From NCBI RefSeq assembly GCF_900091615.1, contig NZ_FMIA01000002.1:5828001-5892000 (forward strand): 64,000 nucleotides of DNA, read 5' to 3'. Within the stretch, counting starts at the first letter, position 1. Each line of letters starts with the position of its first letter. A program made the position numbers and the translations under genes. Of this stretch, positions 37,046-45,207 are shown in pieces. The notes under the pieces are model-generated. The model ran no database searches and was not told the DNA's origin. It worked only from the letters and a program-made list of their open reading frames with translations. This DNA comes from Micromonospora yangpuensis. Its GTDB lineage: Bacteria; Actinomycetota; Actinomycetes; Mycobacteriales; Micromonosporaceae.

Positions 37046-37255
37046 TCAGGCGGTTTCCTGGAACGCACCCCGGAGGTACTCGTGCACCGCGTGCTCCGGC
37101 ACCCGGAACGAGCGACCCACCCGGACGGCGGCCAGCTCACCGCTGTGCACCAACCGGTAGACGGTCATCTTCGACACCCGCATCACCGTCGCCACCTCGG
37201 CAACGGTGAGGAACCTGACGTCCGACAGCCGACCGTCGGACTGCGATCCGGCCAT
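37046..37255 (-). CDS. Excisionase/MerR-type small HTH DNA-binding protein
   Basis: 69 residues, one winged HTH: RFLTVAEVATVMRVSKMTVY then RLVHSGELAAVRVGRSFRVP. This family is universally kept beside bS22 in actinobacteria. The Streptomyces member is, as I recall, BdtA, a BldD target, but its function is poorly known. ATG at 37255 is preferred over 37270; neither has a strong ribosome site. The 244-bp gap to bS22 shows nothing else. A 51-bp hairpin element and the second accessory pocket begin just upstream. Confidence 0.88.
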   Translation of the reverse strand: MAGSQSDGRLSDVRFLTVAEVATVMRVSKMTVYRLVHSGELAAVRVGRSFRVPEHAVHEYLRGAFQETA

Positions 37256-37395
37256 GGCCCACCGACCCATCCCATGCCCGGCGCGCGCCGTACCGACGGC
37301 TCCCCCACCGGCCCGGCAACGCGCGTGTTACCAGTACCGTAGCGGGACGGCTGTGACCGGCGCGATCCCTTCCCCAACTCATCCCCCCGTAGTGC

Positions 37396-37446
37396 AAGGA
37401 AGGGCCCCCTGTTAACGCTTACGGTCGAGCGGGGTACCCCACTAAC
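37396..37446 (+). repeat. 51-bp hairpin element, copy 4
   Basis: AAGGAAGGGCCCCCTGTTAA start and GGGGTACCCC stem-loop. The tail is CACTAAC instead of CTCTCAC, the most diverged copy. It marks the boundary between the conserved HTH/bS22 block and the accessory pocket. Confidence 0.85.
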
Positions 37447-37524
37447 AGGCCAGGGAGGGCTCAGCCGATCCCCGCGAGGGGCAGCAGCACGTCGAGCGGC
37501 GGCAGGGCGGGACCACTGCCCGGG

Positions 37525-37704
37525 CTACCGACCAGGCCGCTCGGCGACGTAGGTGCCTCGGCCGGGCTGCCCGGTGATGAGCTCCCGGTCGTGAAGCAAC
37601 GAAAGCGCGCGCGAGGCCGTGTTCATGTGGACCTGGTACGCCTCGGCGAGGTCCCGGGTCGAGGGCAGCTTGTCGCCGGGCTTGAGTTCACCGCTCTTGA
37701 TCTG
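37525..37704 (-). pseudogene. GntR-family regulator, 5'-truncated
   Basis: The last 59 residues of a GntR winged-helix protein: QIKSGELKPGDKLPSTRDLA, then AYQVHMNTASRALSLLHDRE and LITGQPGRGTYVAERPGR, with a proper stop at 37525. Upstream of the Gln (37704) the frame becomes unrelated, so the first helix and start codon are lost. Beyond the break the sequence belongs to the divergent DivIVA-like gene, so the two were probably joined by a deletion. Confidence 0.7.
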
Positions 37705-37741
37705 CGTCCGGCTCCGGTTGGTTCGGCAAACCCTTCCGAGC

Positions 37742-38083
37742 GTGGACAACCAGGTTGGCTCCGGGGCCGTACCGCCGATCAGGGCGACACCACCCACGCC
37801 GCACCACCCACCGGCACCACCCGCCGGACGCCGATCACCGCACGACGGCTGGTACCGCGCCGACTCCTGCCCCCGCCTCACCATCACCCAGATCCGCAAC
37901 CGACACTTCCGCACCGTCCGCCGCGGCCTCCACCCCACCGACGTGTACGCCCACCTCCACCGCGTCGCCAGCGAACTCGCCACCACCCGCCACGCCCTGA
38001 CCACCGCCACCGAGGAGAACACCCGAATCAAGACGGCGCTACGCACCTGGCAGTCCCAGTTCACCCCAGGGGGCAACCGATGA
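37742..38083 (+). CDS. DivIVA-like small coiled-coil protein
   Basis: About 113 residues. The C-terminal part reads LTITQIRNRHFRTVRRGLHP...TDVYAHLHRVASELATTR and then a coiled coil (TATEENTRIKTALRTWQSQF). This pattern is the DivIVA-domain core (F..V.RGYDP.EV..FL) in short form. The role is unknown; true DivIVA proteins mark curved membranes, but this one lacks the usual N-terminal membrane-binding loop. The N-terminal 50 residues are Pro-rich and may be artefactual, since no ribosome site precedes GTG 37742. Its TGA overlaps the ATG of the next small gene. Confidence 0.6.
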   Translation: MDNQVGSGAVPPIRATPPTPHHPPAPPAGRRSPHDGWYRADSCPRLTITQIRNRHFRTVRRGLHPTDVYAHLHRVASELATTRHALTTATEENTRIKTALRTWQSQFTPGGNR

Positions 38084-38316
38084 GCACCGAACGCTTCGTC
38101 GTCCACCTACCCGTGGTCGCCGACAACCTCGACACCGCCCGCCGCTACGCCCGCGTCATCACCCGCGCCGTCAGCTTCCTCGGCAACATCGACCGCACCG
38201 AAACCACCGTGTCGTACGAAGACGACCAAGGCGTACACCACCGGATCTTCTGCGACCGACTCCTCGGCAACGGCCGACGCTGCACCGGACGCGCCGGCCA
38301 CCCAGGCGACTGCTGA
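38080..38316 (+). CDS. Small conserved-looking protein, unknown
   Basis: 78 residues beginning MSTERFVVHLPVVADNLDTA, predicted alpha/beta, with CDRLLGNGRRCTGRAGHPGDC at the C-terminus giving a three-Cys, one-His cluster that may bind metal. ATG at 38080 overlaps the stop of the DivIVA-like gene (ATGA) and has AGGGGG upstream, so they form a coupled pair. The arrangement of two small genes divergent from a GntR gene mirrors the locus at 5.5-6.6 kb. No function assigned. Confidence 0.65.
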   Translation: MSTERFVVHLPVVADNLDTARRYARVITRAVSFLGNIDRTETTVSYEDDQGVHHRIFCDRLLGNGRRCTGRAGHPGDC

Positions 38317-38350
38317 CCAAAACGCTGGCCCGATTACCACTTCCCACAGC

Positions 38351-38584
38351 CTATCCGGCTCGGAACTCCAGAAAATACTCACAATTATCTTCGTCCCACA
38401 CCAGCAAACACGATGCCATCAAGCCCAGGAGATGAATACCGGAGATCGGGAACGAGTCCCCCCGCAAATTTGGATGCCACCCAACATATCCAGCAACCAC
38501 ATCGTCATCGATGAGTTGCGGCATGCGAACCTCTGACACCAGCGCATCGCCCCGACGCTCAAACGCGAGAAGAAACCAACTCAT
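38351..38584 (-). CDS. Small acidic protein, immunity-protein-like
   Basis: 77 residues starting MSWFLLAFERRGDALVSEVR, with an acidic centre (PQLIDDDVVAGYVGW) and ending DNCEYFLEFRAG. Size, acidity and the W-x-E/D-x-F-like termini resemble small polymorphic-toxin immunity proteins (DUF7683-like), but this is a weak resemblance. ATG overlaps the stop of the upstream gene as ATGA. Base composition is visibly lower in GC than the neighbours (for example AATACTCACAATTATC on the plus strand), a sign of transfer. Confidence 0.5.
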   Translation of the reverse strand: MSWFLLAFERRGDALVSEVRMPQLIDDDVVAGYVGWHPNLRGDSFPISGIHLLGLMASCLLVWDEDNCEYFLEFRAG

Positions 38585-38895
38585 CGAGGGCACGCCCGTC
38601 CCGCACTCGGTCCCTTGATACGACCTTGTGAATCCATCATCGATCCACCGACAGACCGCCACCCCTTTGGTCCGGAATACCTGACATAACGCACTTTGCT
38701 TCCAGGTACGCTCCCCGACGCCCATTGCTTCGCCGCTGCGTTCTGGTGCGGTTGCGCCGATAGCCGCCGTGCACTCTTGACGGCAAACCCGCGCAGCCAG
38801 TCAAAGCCGACTTGGTCTCCGGCTTGCCCGGCAAGCTTCGTGGCCCCTCCGAAGGCCGCACCTCCGGTGGGATCGGTCGCGACCACCCGGGTCAT
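38581..38895 (-). CDS. Unknown basic protein, possible toxin-like remnant
   Basis: 104 residues, basic, ending KVRYVRYSGPKGWRSVGG... with a short hydrophilic tail. ATG at 38895 overlaps the stop of the alpha/beta-hydrolase gene (ATGA), and its own stop overlaps the next small gene, giving three genes in one coupled run. The first half (ATDPTGGAAFGGATKLAGQA) is Gly/Ala-rich like linkers before polymorphic toxin C-termini. No toxin catalytic motif is evident. Low-GC codons suggest acquisition. Confidence 0.45.
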   Translation of the reverse strand: MTRVVATDPTGGAAFGGATKLAGQAGDQVGFDWLRGFAVKSARRLSAQPHQNAAAKQWASGSVPGSKVRYVRYSGPKGWRSVGGSMMDSQGRIKGPSAGRACPR

Positions 38896-39680
38896 CGCGT
38901 GCGGCGGGTGGTGACCGCCAGGAACTCGACGAGTTGGGCGGCGGTGGCGGCCGGCTGGTCGGCGTGCGGGTAGTGACCGGAGTCGGCGATCATGCGGGCC
39001 TCGGCGGTGCGGAACCGGCGGCGGGCGGCCCGCGCCTCGGCACCCGGGTCACCGAAGTCCGGGTCCCTCGTCCCCATCAGGATGAGCACCGGCTGGCGTA
39101 CGGCGGCGGCCCGTTCGGTCCAGTGTGGCGCGACCGGCGCGACCACCCCGCGTACCGCGGCCATCCGCCCGCGCAGCCCGGCCACCAACCGCGCCCGGTA
39201 CGCGGCGTCGTCGGGCGGCCGGGCGGCCGGGAAGAGCGTGCGGTGGAACCGGCCGAACAACCGGGGGCTGCGCAGCACGACGGCCTGGGCCAGTCGCCGC
39301 ACCAGGTTCGGCCTCGGTACGGCGACGAACGGGGCCACCTGCACGATCCCGTCGACCAGGTCGGGGGCCTCGACGGCGGCGAAGACCACGGCCGCACCGC
39401 TGGACGAGCTGCCGACCAGGGTGGCCGGGCCGCCGAGGGTACGTACCACGGCCAGCAGGTCGCCGCCGACCTCGGCCGGGGCGTACGACGGCCAGTGCGG
39501 GCTGGATTCGCCGTGGCCCCGTACGTCGACCGAGGCGACCCGGTAACCGGCCCGGACCAGCAGCGGCACCAGGTGCCGGAAGGAGGCGCGGTCCTCCCCC
39601 ATGCCATGGGCGAGGACCACCAGAGGTCCGGCACCGTGCACCTCGTAGGCGATGGTCCCGTCGCCCCGCGCCAACCGCAT
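38892..39680 (-). CDS. Alpha/beta hydrolase
   Basis: 262 residues. Oxyanion region VVLAHGMGEDRASF, VDVRGHGESS, nucleophile elbow VGSSSSGAAV (central Ser), acid in ILMGTRDPDFGDP and catalytic His in DSGHYPHAD. A cytoplasmic serine hydrolase of the fold that includes esterases, haloperoxidases and lipases; substrate unknown. ATG at 39680 is separated from proline dehydrogenase by 8 bp, so the two are probably co-transcribed. The stop overlaps the following small gene. Confidence 0.88.
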   Translation of the reverse strand: MRLARGDGTIAYEVHGAGPLVVLAHGMGEDRASFRHLVPLLVRAGYRVASVDVRGHGESSPHWPSYAPAEVGGDLLAVVRTLGGPATLVGSSSSGAAVVFAAVEAPDLVDGIVQVAPFVAVPRPNLVRRLAQAVVLRSPRLFGRFHRTLFPAARPPDDAAYRARLVAGLRGRMAAVRGVVAPVAPHWTERAAAVRQPVLILMGTRDPDFGDPGAEARAARRRFRTAEARMIADSGHYPHADQPAATAAQLVEFLAVTTRRTR

Positions 39681-39688
39681 GCCGGAGG

Positions 39689-40609
39689 TTACTTCTTCGA
39701 GGCGAGGGCGCGGCCGAAGAAGGCCAGGTTGGCGGGGCGTTCGGCGAGGCGGCGCATCAGGTAGCCGTACCAGTCCTGGCCGTAGGGCAGGTAGGTGCGC
39801 ACGGTGTGGCCCTCCGCGACCAGCCGGGCCTGCTCCTCGGGTCGGATGCCGTACAGCATCTGGAACTCGAACCGGTCCGGGCCCCGGTCGAACCAGCGGG
39901 CCCGGTCCTCACCGATGGCGATCATGCGCGGGTCGTGGGTGGCCAGCATCGGATAGCCGTCGCCGGCCATCAGGATGTTCAGGCAGCGGACGTACGACTT
40001 GTCGACGTCCCGGGCGGCCTGGTAGGCCACCGACTCCGGCTCCTTGTAGGCGCCCTTGCACAGCCGGACCCGGGAACCGGCGGTGGCCAGGTCACGACAG
40101 TCCGACTCGGTACGCCGCAGGTACGCCTGGAGCACCGCGCCGGTCGACGGATGGTCCTCGCGCAGCCTGGCCAGGATGTCCAAAGTGGAGTCGGTGGTGG
40201 TGTGGTCCTCCATGTCCAGGGTCACCGTGGTGCCCGCCTCCTGGGCCGCCACGCAGACCGCCTTGGCGTTGTCGTAGGCCAGCTGTTCGTCGACCCGCTG
40301 GCCCAGCGCCGAGAGCTTGACGCTGACCTCGGCGGCCGGGGTGAGCCCGGCAGCCCGCAACACCCCCAGCAGGGTGCGGTACTCGTCGCGGGTGGCGGCG
40401 GCCTGCTCGGCGGTGACCACGTCCTCACCCAGGTTGTCCAGGGTGACGGTCAACCCGTCGGCGACGAGCTCCCGGGTCGCGCGCAACGCGTCGTCGGTGC
40501 CCTCCCCGGCGACGAACCGGCGGACGACGTCCCTGGTGAACGGGGCCGTCGCGACGAGCCGCTCGACCCGGGTCGAGCGGGACGCGGCGAGAATGACCGA
40601 ACGGAGCAT
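39689..40609 (-). CDS. Proline dehydrogenase
   Basis: 306 residues, a monofunctional FAD-dependent PRODH (PutB/PruB type) oxidising proline to pyrroline-5-carboxylate. Motifs: EVSVKLSALG, VTLDMEDHTTTDSTLD, QAYLRRTESDC, RVRLCKGAYKEPES and a C-terminal FEFQMLYGIRPEEQ...RTYLPYGQDWYGYLMRRLAERPAN typical of the substrate pocket. The partner P5C dehydrogenase is not in the window. In mycobacteria this part of the order instead holds proC (proline synthesis); here proC is absent. ATG at 40609, ribosome site weak. Confidence 0.93.
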   Translation of the reverse strand: MLRSVILAASRSTRVERLVATAPFTRDVVRRFVAGEGTDDALRATRELVADGLTVTLDNLGEDVVTAEQAAATRDEYRTLLGVLRAAGLTPAAEVSVKLSALGQRVDEQLAYDNAKAVCVAAQEAGTTVTLDMEDHTTTDSTLDILARLREDHPSTGAVLQAYLRRTESDCRDLATAGSRVRLCKGAYKEPESVAYQAARDVDKSYVRCLNILMAGDGYPMLATHDPRMIAIGEDRARWFDRGPDRFEFQMLYGIRPEEQARLVAEGHTVRTYLPYGQDWYGYLMRRLAERPANLAFFGRALASKK

Positions 40610-40663
40610 GAGCCGAGCGTAACCCTCGGCGGGACCCCCCGCCCCCGGGGCAGCACGCTTGTA

Positions 40664-40714
40664 AGGAAGGGCCCCCTGTTAACGCCTTCGGTAGAGCGGG
40701 GTGCCCCTCTCACC
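40664..40714 (+). repeat. 51-bp hairpin element, copy 5
   Basis: Complete 51-bp copy, preceded by T (TAAGGAAGG), lying upstream of proline dehydrogenase and not at a gene end. Confidence 0.9.
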
Positions 40715-40770
40715 GGCCGGGGACCCATGTCACGGCCGGGACGTGTCGGCAAGCCCGTCGGCGCGGGGCG

Positions 40771-40960
40771 CAGGACCGGACCACGCCGCGCAGGACTCGG
40801 ACCACGCCGCGTAGGACCCGCCAGGCTGCGCAGGACCGGACCACGCCGCGTAGGACCGGCCAGGCTGGGCAGAACCGGACCACGCCGCGTAGGACCGGAC
40901 CACGCCGCATAGGACCCGGCCAGGCTGGGCAGGACCAGGCCAGGCTGGGCAGAACCGGGC
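40771..40960. repeat. Imperfect 20-bp tandem repeat, about 9.5 units
   Basis: Alternating units close to CAGGACCGGACCACGCCGCG and TAGGACCGGCCAGGCTGGG, 19-21 bp each. All are non-coding, in the region between proline dehydrogenase and the CGNR gene. Two sub-types alternate, suggesting unequal crossing-over of a dimer. Confidence 0.85.
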
Positions 40961-41020
40961 GGACATCGACGTATCGCTACCTTCGCCGGACATCGACGGG
41001 CCGGTGTTCCGCACGTCGTC

Positions 41021-41026
41021 TACCGT
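41021..41026 (+). promoter_or_regulatory. -10 hexamer of leaderless CGNR-gene promoter
   Basis: TACCGT, then 6 nt, then GTG at 41033. The 6 nt are TGGGGG, which overlaps no normal ribosome-site spacing. Confidence 0.5.
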
Positions 41027-41032
41027 TGGGGG

Positions 41033-41593
41033 GTGAACTTCGACGCGTACGCCCGGACCGGCGTTGACCTGGTCAACGCCCGGCTGGACGACCTCGACAC
41101 CGTACGGGGTCTGATCCCGGACGAGAACGCCTGGATGCGTGACGAAATCGCGGACCGCGATCTGACGATCTTCCGGCGGGCCCAGAAGCGATTACGTGAC
41201 GTCTTCGAGTACGGCACCGCCGGGCGGGACGCCGAGGCGGTGGCCGAGCTGAACGCGCTGCTGGCGGCGTATCCGGTGCAGCCACGCATCTCCGGTCACG
41301 ACTCCAGTGACTGGCACATGCACGTGACCGGTCGGGGCGCGTCGGTGAGCGCGGAGTACCTGGCCGGCGCGGTGTGGGGTCTGTCGGTGTGGCTCTGCGA
41401 GTACGGCAGCGCCCGGTTCGGGGTCTGCGCCGACGAGCGGTGCGGCAACGTCTACCTGGACACCTCGTCGAACTGCTGCCGGCGGTTCTGCTCGGAGCGC
41501 TGCGCCACCCGCTCCCACGTGGCCGCCCACCGCGCCCGCAAGCGCGCCGCGGTCGGCGAGCAGCCCACCGACTCCCTCACCCCCGCCCGCTGA
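41033..41593 (+). CDS. CGNR zinc-finger protein (ABATE-type N-terminus)
   Basis: 186 residues. N-terminal alpha-helical domain (DLVNARLDDLDTVRGLIP...NALLAAYPVQP) and C-terminal CGNR finger: GVCADERCGNVYLDTSSNCCRRFCSERCATR. The four cysteines plus an RxxxxAAHRARKR basic stretch are the family pattern. Such proteins are stress-linked putative transcription factors in actinomycetes. GTG at 41033 looks leaderless. No operon; flanked by a minisatellite upstream and a hairpin element in inverse orientation downstream. Confidence 0.87.
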   Translation: MNFDAYARTGVDLVNARLDDLDTVRGLIPDENAWMRDEIADRDLTIFRRAQKRLRDVFEYGTAGRDAEAVAELNALLAAYPVQPRISGHDSSDWHMHVTGRGASVSAEYLAGAVWGLSVWLCEYGSARFGVCADERCGNVYLDTSSNCCRRFCSERCATRSHVAAHRARKRAAVGEQPTDSLTPAR

Positions 41594-41706
41594 CCCACCC
41601 GACCGGCCCGGTCGGGAATCACAAGGCCACGCCCTGCGGTCCCGATCAACCCGGCCCCTCCCGCGAGCCGACGGCCCCTCCCGCGAGCCGACGGCGTCCC
41701 CCGCCG

Positions 41707-41757
41707 GTGAGAAGGGCACGCCTCTCTACCGAAAGCGTTAACAGGGGGCCCTTCCTT
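41707..41757 (-). repeat. 51-bp hairpin element, copy 6 (inverse)
   Basis: Same 51-bp unit read on the minus strand, 8 bp downstream of the convergent sugar-isomerase stop. It separates two convergent genes. Confidence 0.9.
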
Positions 41758-41765
41758 ACACAACC

Positions 41766-42572
41766 TCAGACGTCGGCGGGGGACGGGGCGGTGAGGTTGG
41801 CGCGGGCGAAGTCCAGCGCCTCCCGCAGGTCGGACTCGCGGTCCGCCCGGCTGCGGACGCCCCGGGTGGAGACCTCGACCGCTACCGAGCCGGTGAAGCC
41901 CCGGCCGGCCAGCGACCGGAGCAGCTCGGCGCAGGGCTGGTTGCCGCGTCCGGGCACCAGGTGCTCGTCGCGCCCCTCGCCGGTGCCGTCACCTAGGTGT
42001 ACGTGCGCCAGGCCGTCGCCCATCCGGTCGGCCATCGCCAGGGCGTCGGTGTGCGCGGCGGCGGAGTGCGACAGGTCCAGGGTGTACGAGGCGTACCCGA
42101 CCTCGGTGGGATCCCAGCCGGGGACGTACGGGACGAACTGCCGGCCGGCCATCCGGACCGGGTACATGTTCTCCACCGCGAAGCGGATCCCCTCGTACCG
42201 GCCGGCGATCTGGTCGACGCCCTCGGCGAACCCGCGGGCGTACTCGCGTTGCCAGCTGAACGGCGGGTGCACCACGACGGTGGAGGCCCCCAGGGTCTCG
42301 GCCATCTCGGCCGAGCGGCGCAGCCGCTCCCACGGGTCGGGGCTCCACACCCGCTGGGTGACCAGCAGGCACGGGGCGTGGACGGAGAGCACCGGTACGC
42401 CGTAGTGGTCGGCGAGGCCGCGCAGCGCGCCGGCGTCCTGGCTGACGGCGTCTGTCCAGACCATCACCTCGATGCCGTCGTAGCCGAGCGCGGCGGCCAT
42501 CTGGAAGGCCGCAGCGGTCCGTTCGGGGAAGACGGAGGAGGTGGACAACAGCACCGGGACGCGGGTAGTCAC
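41766..42572 (-). CDS. TIM-barrel sugar-phosphate isomerase/epimerase-type protein
   Basis: 268 residues, AP_endonuc_2 fold: [56 protein letters not shown] (metal Glu), [11 protein letters not shown] (metal Asp/His) and HVHLGDG. Metal ligands of the family are in place; substrate unknown. The mycobacterial homologue sits next to ppx, as here. GTG at 42572 is favoured because a TACCCT hexamer lies exactly 7 nt upstream; ATG 42605 would add 11 residues. Same strand as ppx, 76 bp downstream of its stop. Confidence 0.85.
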   Translation of the reverse strand: MTTRVPVLLSTSSVFPERTAAAFQMAAALGYDGIEVMVWTDAVSQDAGALRGLADHYGVPVLSVHAPCLLVTQRVWSPDPWERLRRSAEMAETLGASTVVVHPPFSWQREYARGFAEGVDQIAGRYEGIRFAVENMYPVRMAGRQFVPYVPGWDPTEVGYASYTLDLSHSAAAHTDALAMADRMGDGLAHVHLGDGTGEGRDEHLVPGRGNQPCAELLRSLAGRGFTGSVAVEVSTRGVRSRADRESDLREALDFARANLTAPSPADV

Positions 42573-42579
42573 ACCGTCG

Positions 42580-42585
42580 AGGGTA
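42580..42585 (-). promoter_or_regulatory. -10 hexamer of leaderless sugar-isomerase promoter
   Basis: TACCCT on the minus strand, 7 nt before GTG 42572. Confidence 0.45.
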
Positions 42586-42648
42586 ACGCGCGCCCGTTGC
42601 GACATCGTGACGAGAGGTCACAAACTGTGGCACCACGCCCACCGAGGG

Positions 42649-43593
42649 TCACATCGGTCCGAGTTGGTCCAGTCGGCGCAGGATCACGCCCTCGCGCAAC
42701 GCCCACGGGCAGATGTCCACCGCGTCCACGCCGAGCCGGCGCATCACCGCCTCGGCCACCACCGCGCCGGCCAGCAGCTGGTGGGAACGGCCGACGCTGA
42801 CCCCCTCCAACGCGCTGAGCTGTGCCGGTGGGATGTGCCGGATGAAACCCGTCACCTGCCGCAGGCCGGTCCGGGTCAGGCTGCGCCGGGCCCAGAGGCC
42901 CGCGCCGGAGGGGGCCGCGCCGGCGAGCCGGGCCAGGGTACGGAAGGTCTTCGAGGTGGCCACCGGCCGCTCCCAGCCCACCCCGGCCATCCGGGTCGCC
43001 ACCGGGTCGAGCAGGTCGTCGACGTACGCCCGGAGTTGCTCGACCTGCTCGGCCGAGGGCGGCGCGGCGGCGTCCGGGGTGATCCGCAGCCGGTCCCGGG
43101 TCAGCCGGCCCGCGCCCAGCGGCAGCGACACGGCCACGTCCGGGTCCTCGTCGATGCCCGCCGCGATCTCCAGCGAACCGCCGCCGATGTCCAGCACCAG
43201 CAGCCGGCCGGCGGACCAGCCGAACCAGCGCCGCACCGCGAGGAACGTCATCCGCGCCTCGTCGTCACCGGCGAGCACCTCCAGCCGTACGCCGGTGGTG
43301 TCCCGGACCCGGGCGAGCACCTCGGCGGCGTTGGTGGCGTCCCGGACGGCGGAGGTGGCGAAGGCGACCAGCTCACCGGCGCCCAGCGCGGTGGCCGAGT
43401 CACGGGCCGCCGCAACCGCCTTGACCAGGGATTCCGCGCCGAACTCGGTGAGCGCCCCGTCGGGGCCGAGCTGTTCGGCCAGCCGGAGTACCACCTTCTC
43501 GGAGTGCGCCGGCCAGGGGTGCGCGCCGTGATGGGCATCCACCACCAGCAGATGCACCGTGTTCGAACCCACGTCGAGGACACCCAGTCGCAT
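42649..43593 (-). CDS. Ppx/GppA phosphatase (exopolyphosphatase family)
   Basis: 314 residues, short Ppx1-type without the C-terminal HD domain. ASKHA motifs: [41 protein letters not shown] and [12 protein letters not shown]. Hydrolyses terminal phosphates of polyphosphate or (p)ppGpp; in mycobacteria the short form is a polyphosphatase. It lies beside the RegX3/SenX3-PhoU phosphate-control genes, consistent with phosphate storage. ATG at 43593 lies 6 nt after a TAGGGT hexamer and has no ribosome site, so it is probably leaderless. Confidence 0.9.
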   Translation of the reverse strand: MRLGVLDVGSNTVHLLVVDAHHGAHPWPAHSEKVVLRLAEQLGPDGALTEFGAESLVKAVAAARDSATALGAGELVAFATSAVRDATNAAEVLARVRDTTGVRLEVLAGDDEARMTFLAVRRWFGWSAGRLLVLDIGGGSLEIAAGIDEDPDVAVSLPLGAGRLTRDRLRITPDAAAPPSAEQVEQLRAYVDDLLDPVATRMAGVGWERPVATSKTFRTLARLAGAAPSGAGLWARRSLTRTGLRQVTGFIRHIPPAQLSALEGVSVGRSHQLLAGAVVAEAVMRRLGVDAVDICPWALREGVILRRLDQLGPM

Positions 43594-43599
43594 GCTGGC

Positions 43600-43639
43600 A
43601 CCCTATTCGCCGGCTGTCCGGATCGCGCGGGCGTACCCT
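43600..43639. promoter_or_regulatory. Divergent pair of leaderless -10 hexamers
   Basis: TAGGGT (minus, 43600-43605) precedes ppx by 6 nt, and TACCCT (plus, 43634-43639) precedes the 43646 gene by 6 nt. Only 28 bp separate the hexamers, so each promoter's -35 zone overlaps the other promoter. Confidence 0.5.
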
Positions 43640-43645
43640 GGTCCG

Positions 43646-44446
43646 GTGACGATCGAGATCCGGGCGCTGGTCGACGACCCGCAGGAGCCGCGCAGCCGGG
43701 AGGTCGGGCTGGACTTCCCCCGCGAGTGGATCGAGTTCGTCGATCCGGCCGACCACAGCCACCTGGTCCGGGCCGACCTGACCTGGCTGCTCTCCCGCTG
43801 GACCTGCATCTTCGGTCAGGGGTGCCACGGCATCGTGGCGGGCCGCGCCGCCGACGGTTGCTGTTCGCACGGCGCGTTCTTCACCGACTCCGACGACGAG
43901 CGCCGGGTACGCGCCGCCGTCAAGCGGCTCACCCCGCAGACCTGGCAGCACTACCGCCGCGGCTTCAAGAACTGGACCGAGAACGACACAGTCGACGGTA
44001 CGACCCCGGCCCGGCGGACGGCCACCCGCAGCGCCGACGGCCCGTGCGTGTTCCACAACGACGCGAGCTTCCCCGCCGGTGGCGGCTGCGCCCTGCACGC
44101 CCAGGCGTTGCGCGACGGGGTGCACCCGCTGGAGTACAAGCCCGACGTCTGCTGGCAGCTGCCGGTCCGCCGGGACCAGGACTGGCACACCCGGCCCGAC
44201 GACACGAAGATGCTGGTCACCACCCTCGCCGAGTTCGACCGGCGGGGCTGGGGCGCGGGCGGGCACGACCTGCACTGGTGGTGCACCTCGTCCACCGACG
44301 CGCACGTGGGCACCGAGGCGATGTACGTCTCGTACGCCCCGGAGCTGACCGCGCTGATCGGCGCCCCGGCGTACGCGAAGCTCGCCGAGCTCTGCGCCGC
44401 CCGGCTCCGGCAGGGCCAGGTCGCCCCGCACCCGGCCGGCGGCTGA
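43646..44446 (+). CDS. Conserved-type Cys-rich protein, unknown
   Basis: 266 residues, cytoplasmic, with a cysteine cluster CIFGQGC (C54, C60), GCCSHG (C72, C73), then C134, C148 and C169. This set could ligate a metal or Fe-S cluster, but I cannot name the family with confidence; it is somewhat like YkgJ/DUF3109-type chelating proteins. The C-terminal third is helical ([16 protein letters not shown]). GTG at 43646 sits 6 nt after TACCCT. Divergent from ppx and convergent with regX3, with a 55-bp gap to the regX3 stop. I recall a similar protein next to phoP in other actinomycetes. Confidence 0.75.
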   Translation: MTIEIRALVDDPQEPRSREVGLDFPREWIEFVDPADHSHLVRADLTWLLSRWTCIFGQGCHGIVAGRAADGCCSHGAFFTDSDDERRVRAAVKRLTPQTWQHYRRGFKNWTENDTVDGTTPARRTATRSADGPCVFHNDASFPAGGGCALHAQALRDGVHPLEYKPDVCWQLPVRRDQDWHTRPDDTKMLVTTLAEFDRRGWGAGGHDLHWWCTSSTDAHVGTEAMYVSYAPELTALIGAPAYAKLAELCAARLRQGQVAPHPAGG

Positions 44447-44501
44447 GCCCTCGGCGCGACCGCGCCGGGCAGCTCGCCCAGGCCACGGCCGGTGGCTCGG
44501 C

Positions 44502-45185
44502 CTACGGCTCGAACTTGTAGCCCAGGCCCCGGACGGTGACGATGTAGCGCGGCGCGGACGGCTCCGGCTCGATCTTGGAGCGCAGTCGCTTGACGTGCAC
44601 GTCCAGGGTCTTGGTGTCCCCGACGTAGTCGGCACCCCAGACCCGGTCGATCAGCTGCCCCCGGGTGAGCACCCGGCCGGCGTTGCGCAGCAGCAGCTCC
44701 AGCAGCTCGAACTCCTTCAACGGCAGCTGCACCGCCGCGCCGTCGACGGTGACCACGTGCCGCTCGATGTCCATCCGTACCGGGCCGGCGGCCAGCGTCG
44801 GCGCACCGGACTCGCCGCCCTCGTTGGTCTGTCGGCGCAGCACCGCCCGGATCCGGGCCACCAGCTCGCGGGGAGAGTACGGCTTGGTCACGTAGTCGTC
44901 GGCCCCGATCTCCAGGCCGACCACCTTGTCGATCTCGCTGTCCCGGGCGGTGACCATGATGATCGGTACGTGCGAACGCTGCCGCAGCTGCCGGCAGACC
45001 TCGGTGCCGGACATCTCCGGCAGCATCAGGTCCAGCAGCACGATGTCGGCGCCGGTCCGGTCGAACTCGGTAAGGGCGGAGGTGCCCGTCGGCGCGACGG
45101 AGACGTCGAAGCCCTCCTTGCGCAGCATGTACGACAACGCGTCGGAGAACGACTCCTCGTCCTCGACGACCAGAACGCGGCTCAC
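44502..45185 (-). CDS. regX3: Two-component response regulator RegX3/PhoP, OmpR type
   Basis: 227 residues. Receiver domain: VLVVEDEESFSDAL, phosphoacceptor Asp in VLLDLMLPEMSG (D52), VTARDS, DDYVTKPYSPREL. C-terminal winged helix: LPLKEFELLELLLRNAGRVL, TRGQLIDRVWGADYVGDTKT and DVHVKRLRSKIE. Activates phosphate-starvation genes, including the pho regulon (called PhoP in Streptomyces, RegX3 in mycobacteria). GTG at 45185 has GGAGAGG 8 nt upstream. Downstream of senX3 by 22 bp, one operon. The sensor and PhoU are next in line. Confidence 0.93.
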   Translation of the reverse strand: MSRVLVVEDEESFSDALSYMLRKEGFDVSVAPTGTSALTEFDRTGADIVLLDLMLPEMSGTEVCRQLRQRSHVPIIMVTARDSEIDKVVGLEIGADDYVTKPYSPRELVARIRAVLRRQTNEGGESGAPTLAAGPVRMDIERHVVTVDGAAVQLPLKEFELLELLLRNAGRVLTRGQLIDRVWGADYVGDTKTLDVHVKRLRSKIEPEPSAPRYIVTVRGLGYKFEP

Positions 45186-45207
45186 AGGGTGTTCCTCTCC
45201 ATCGCTG

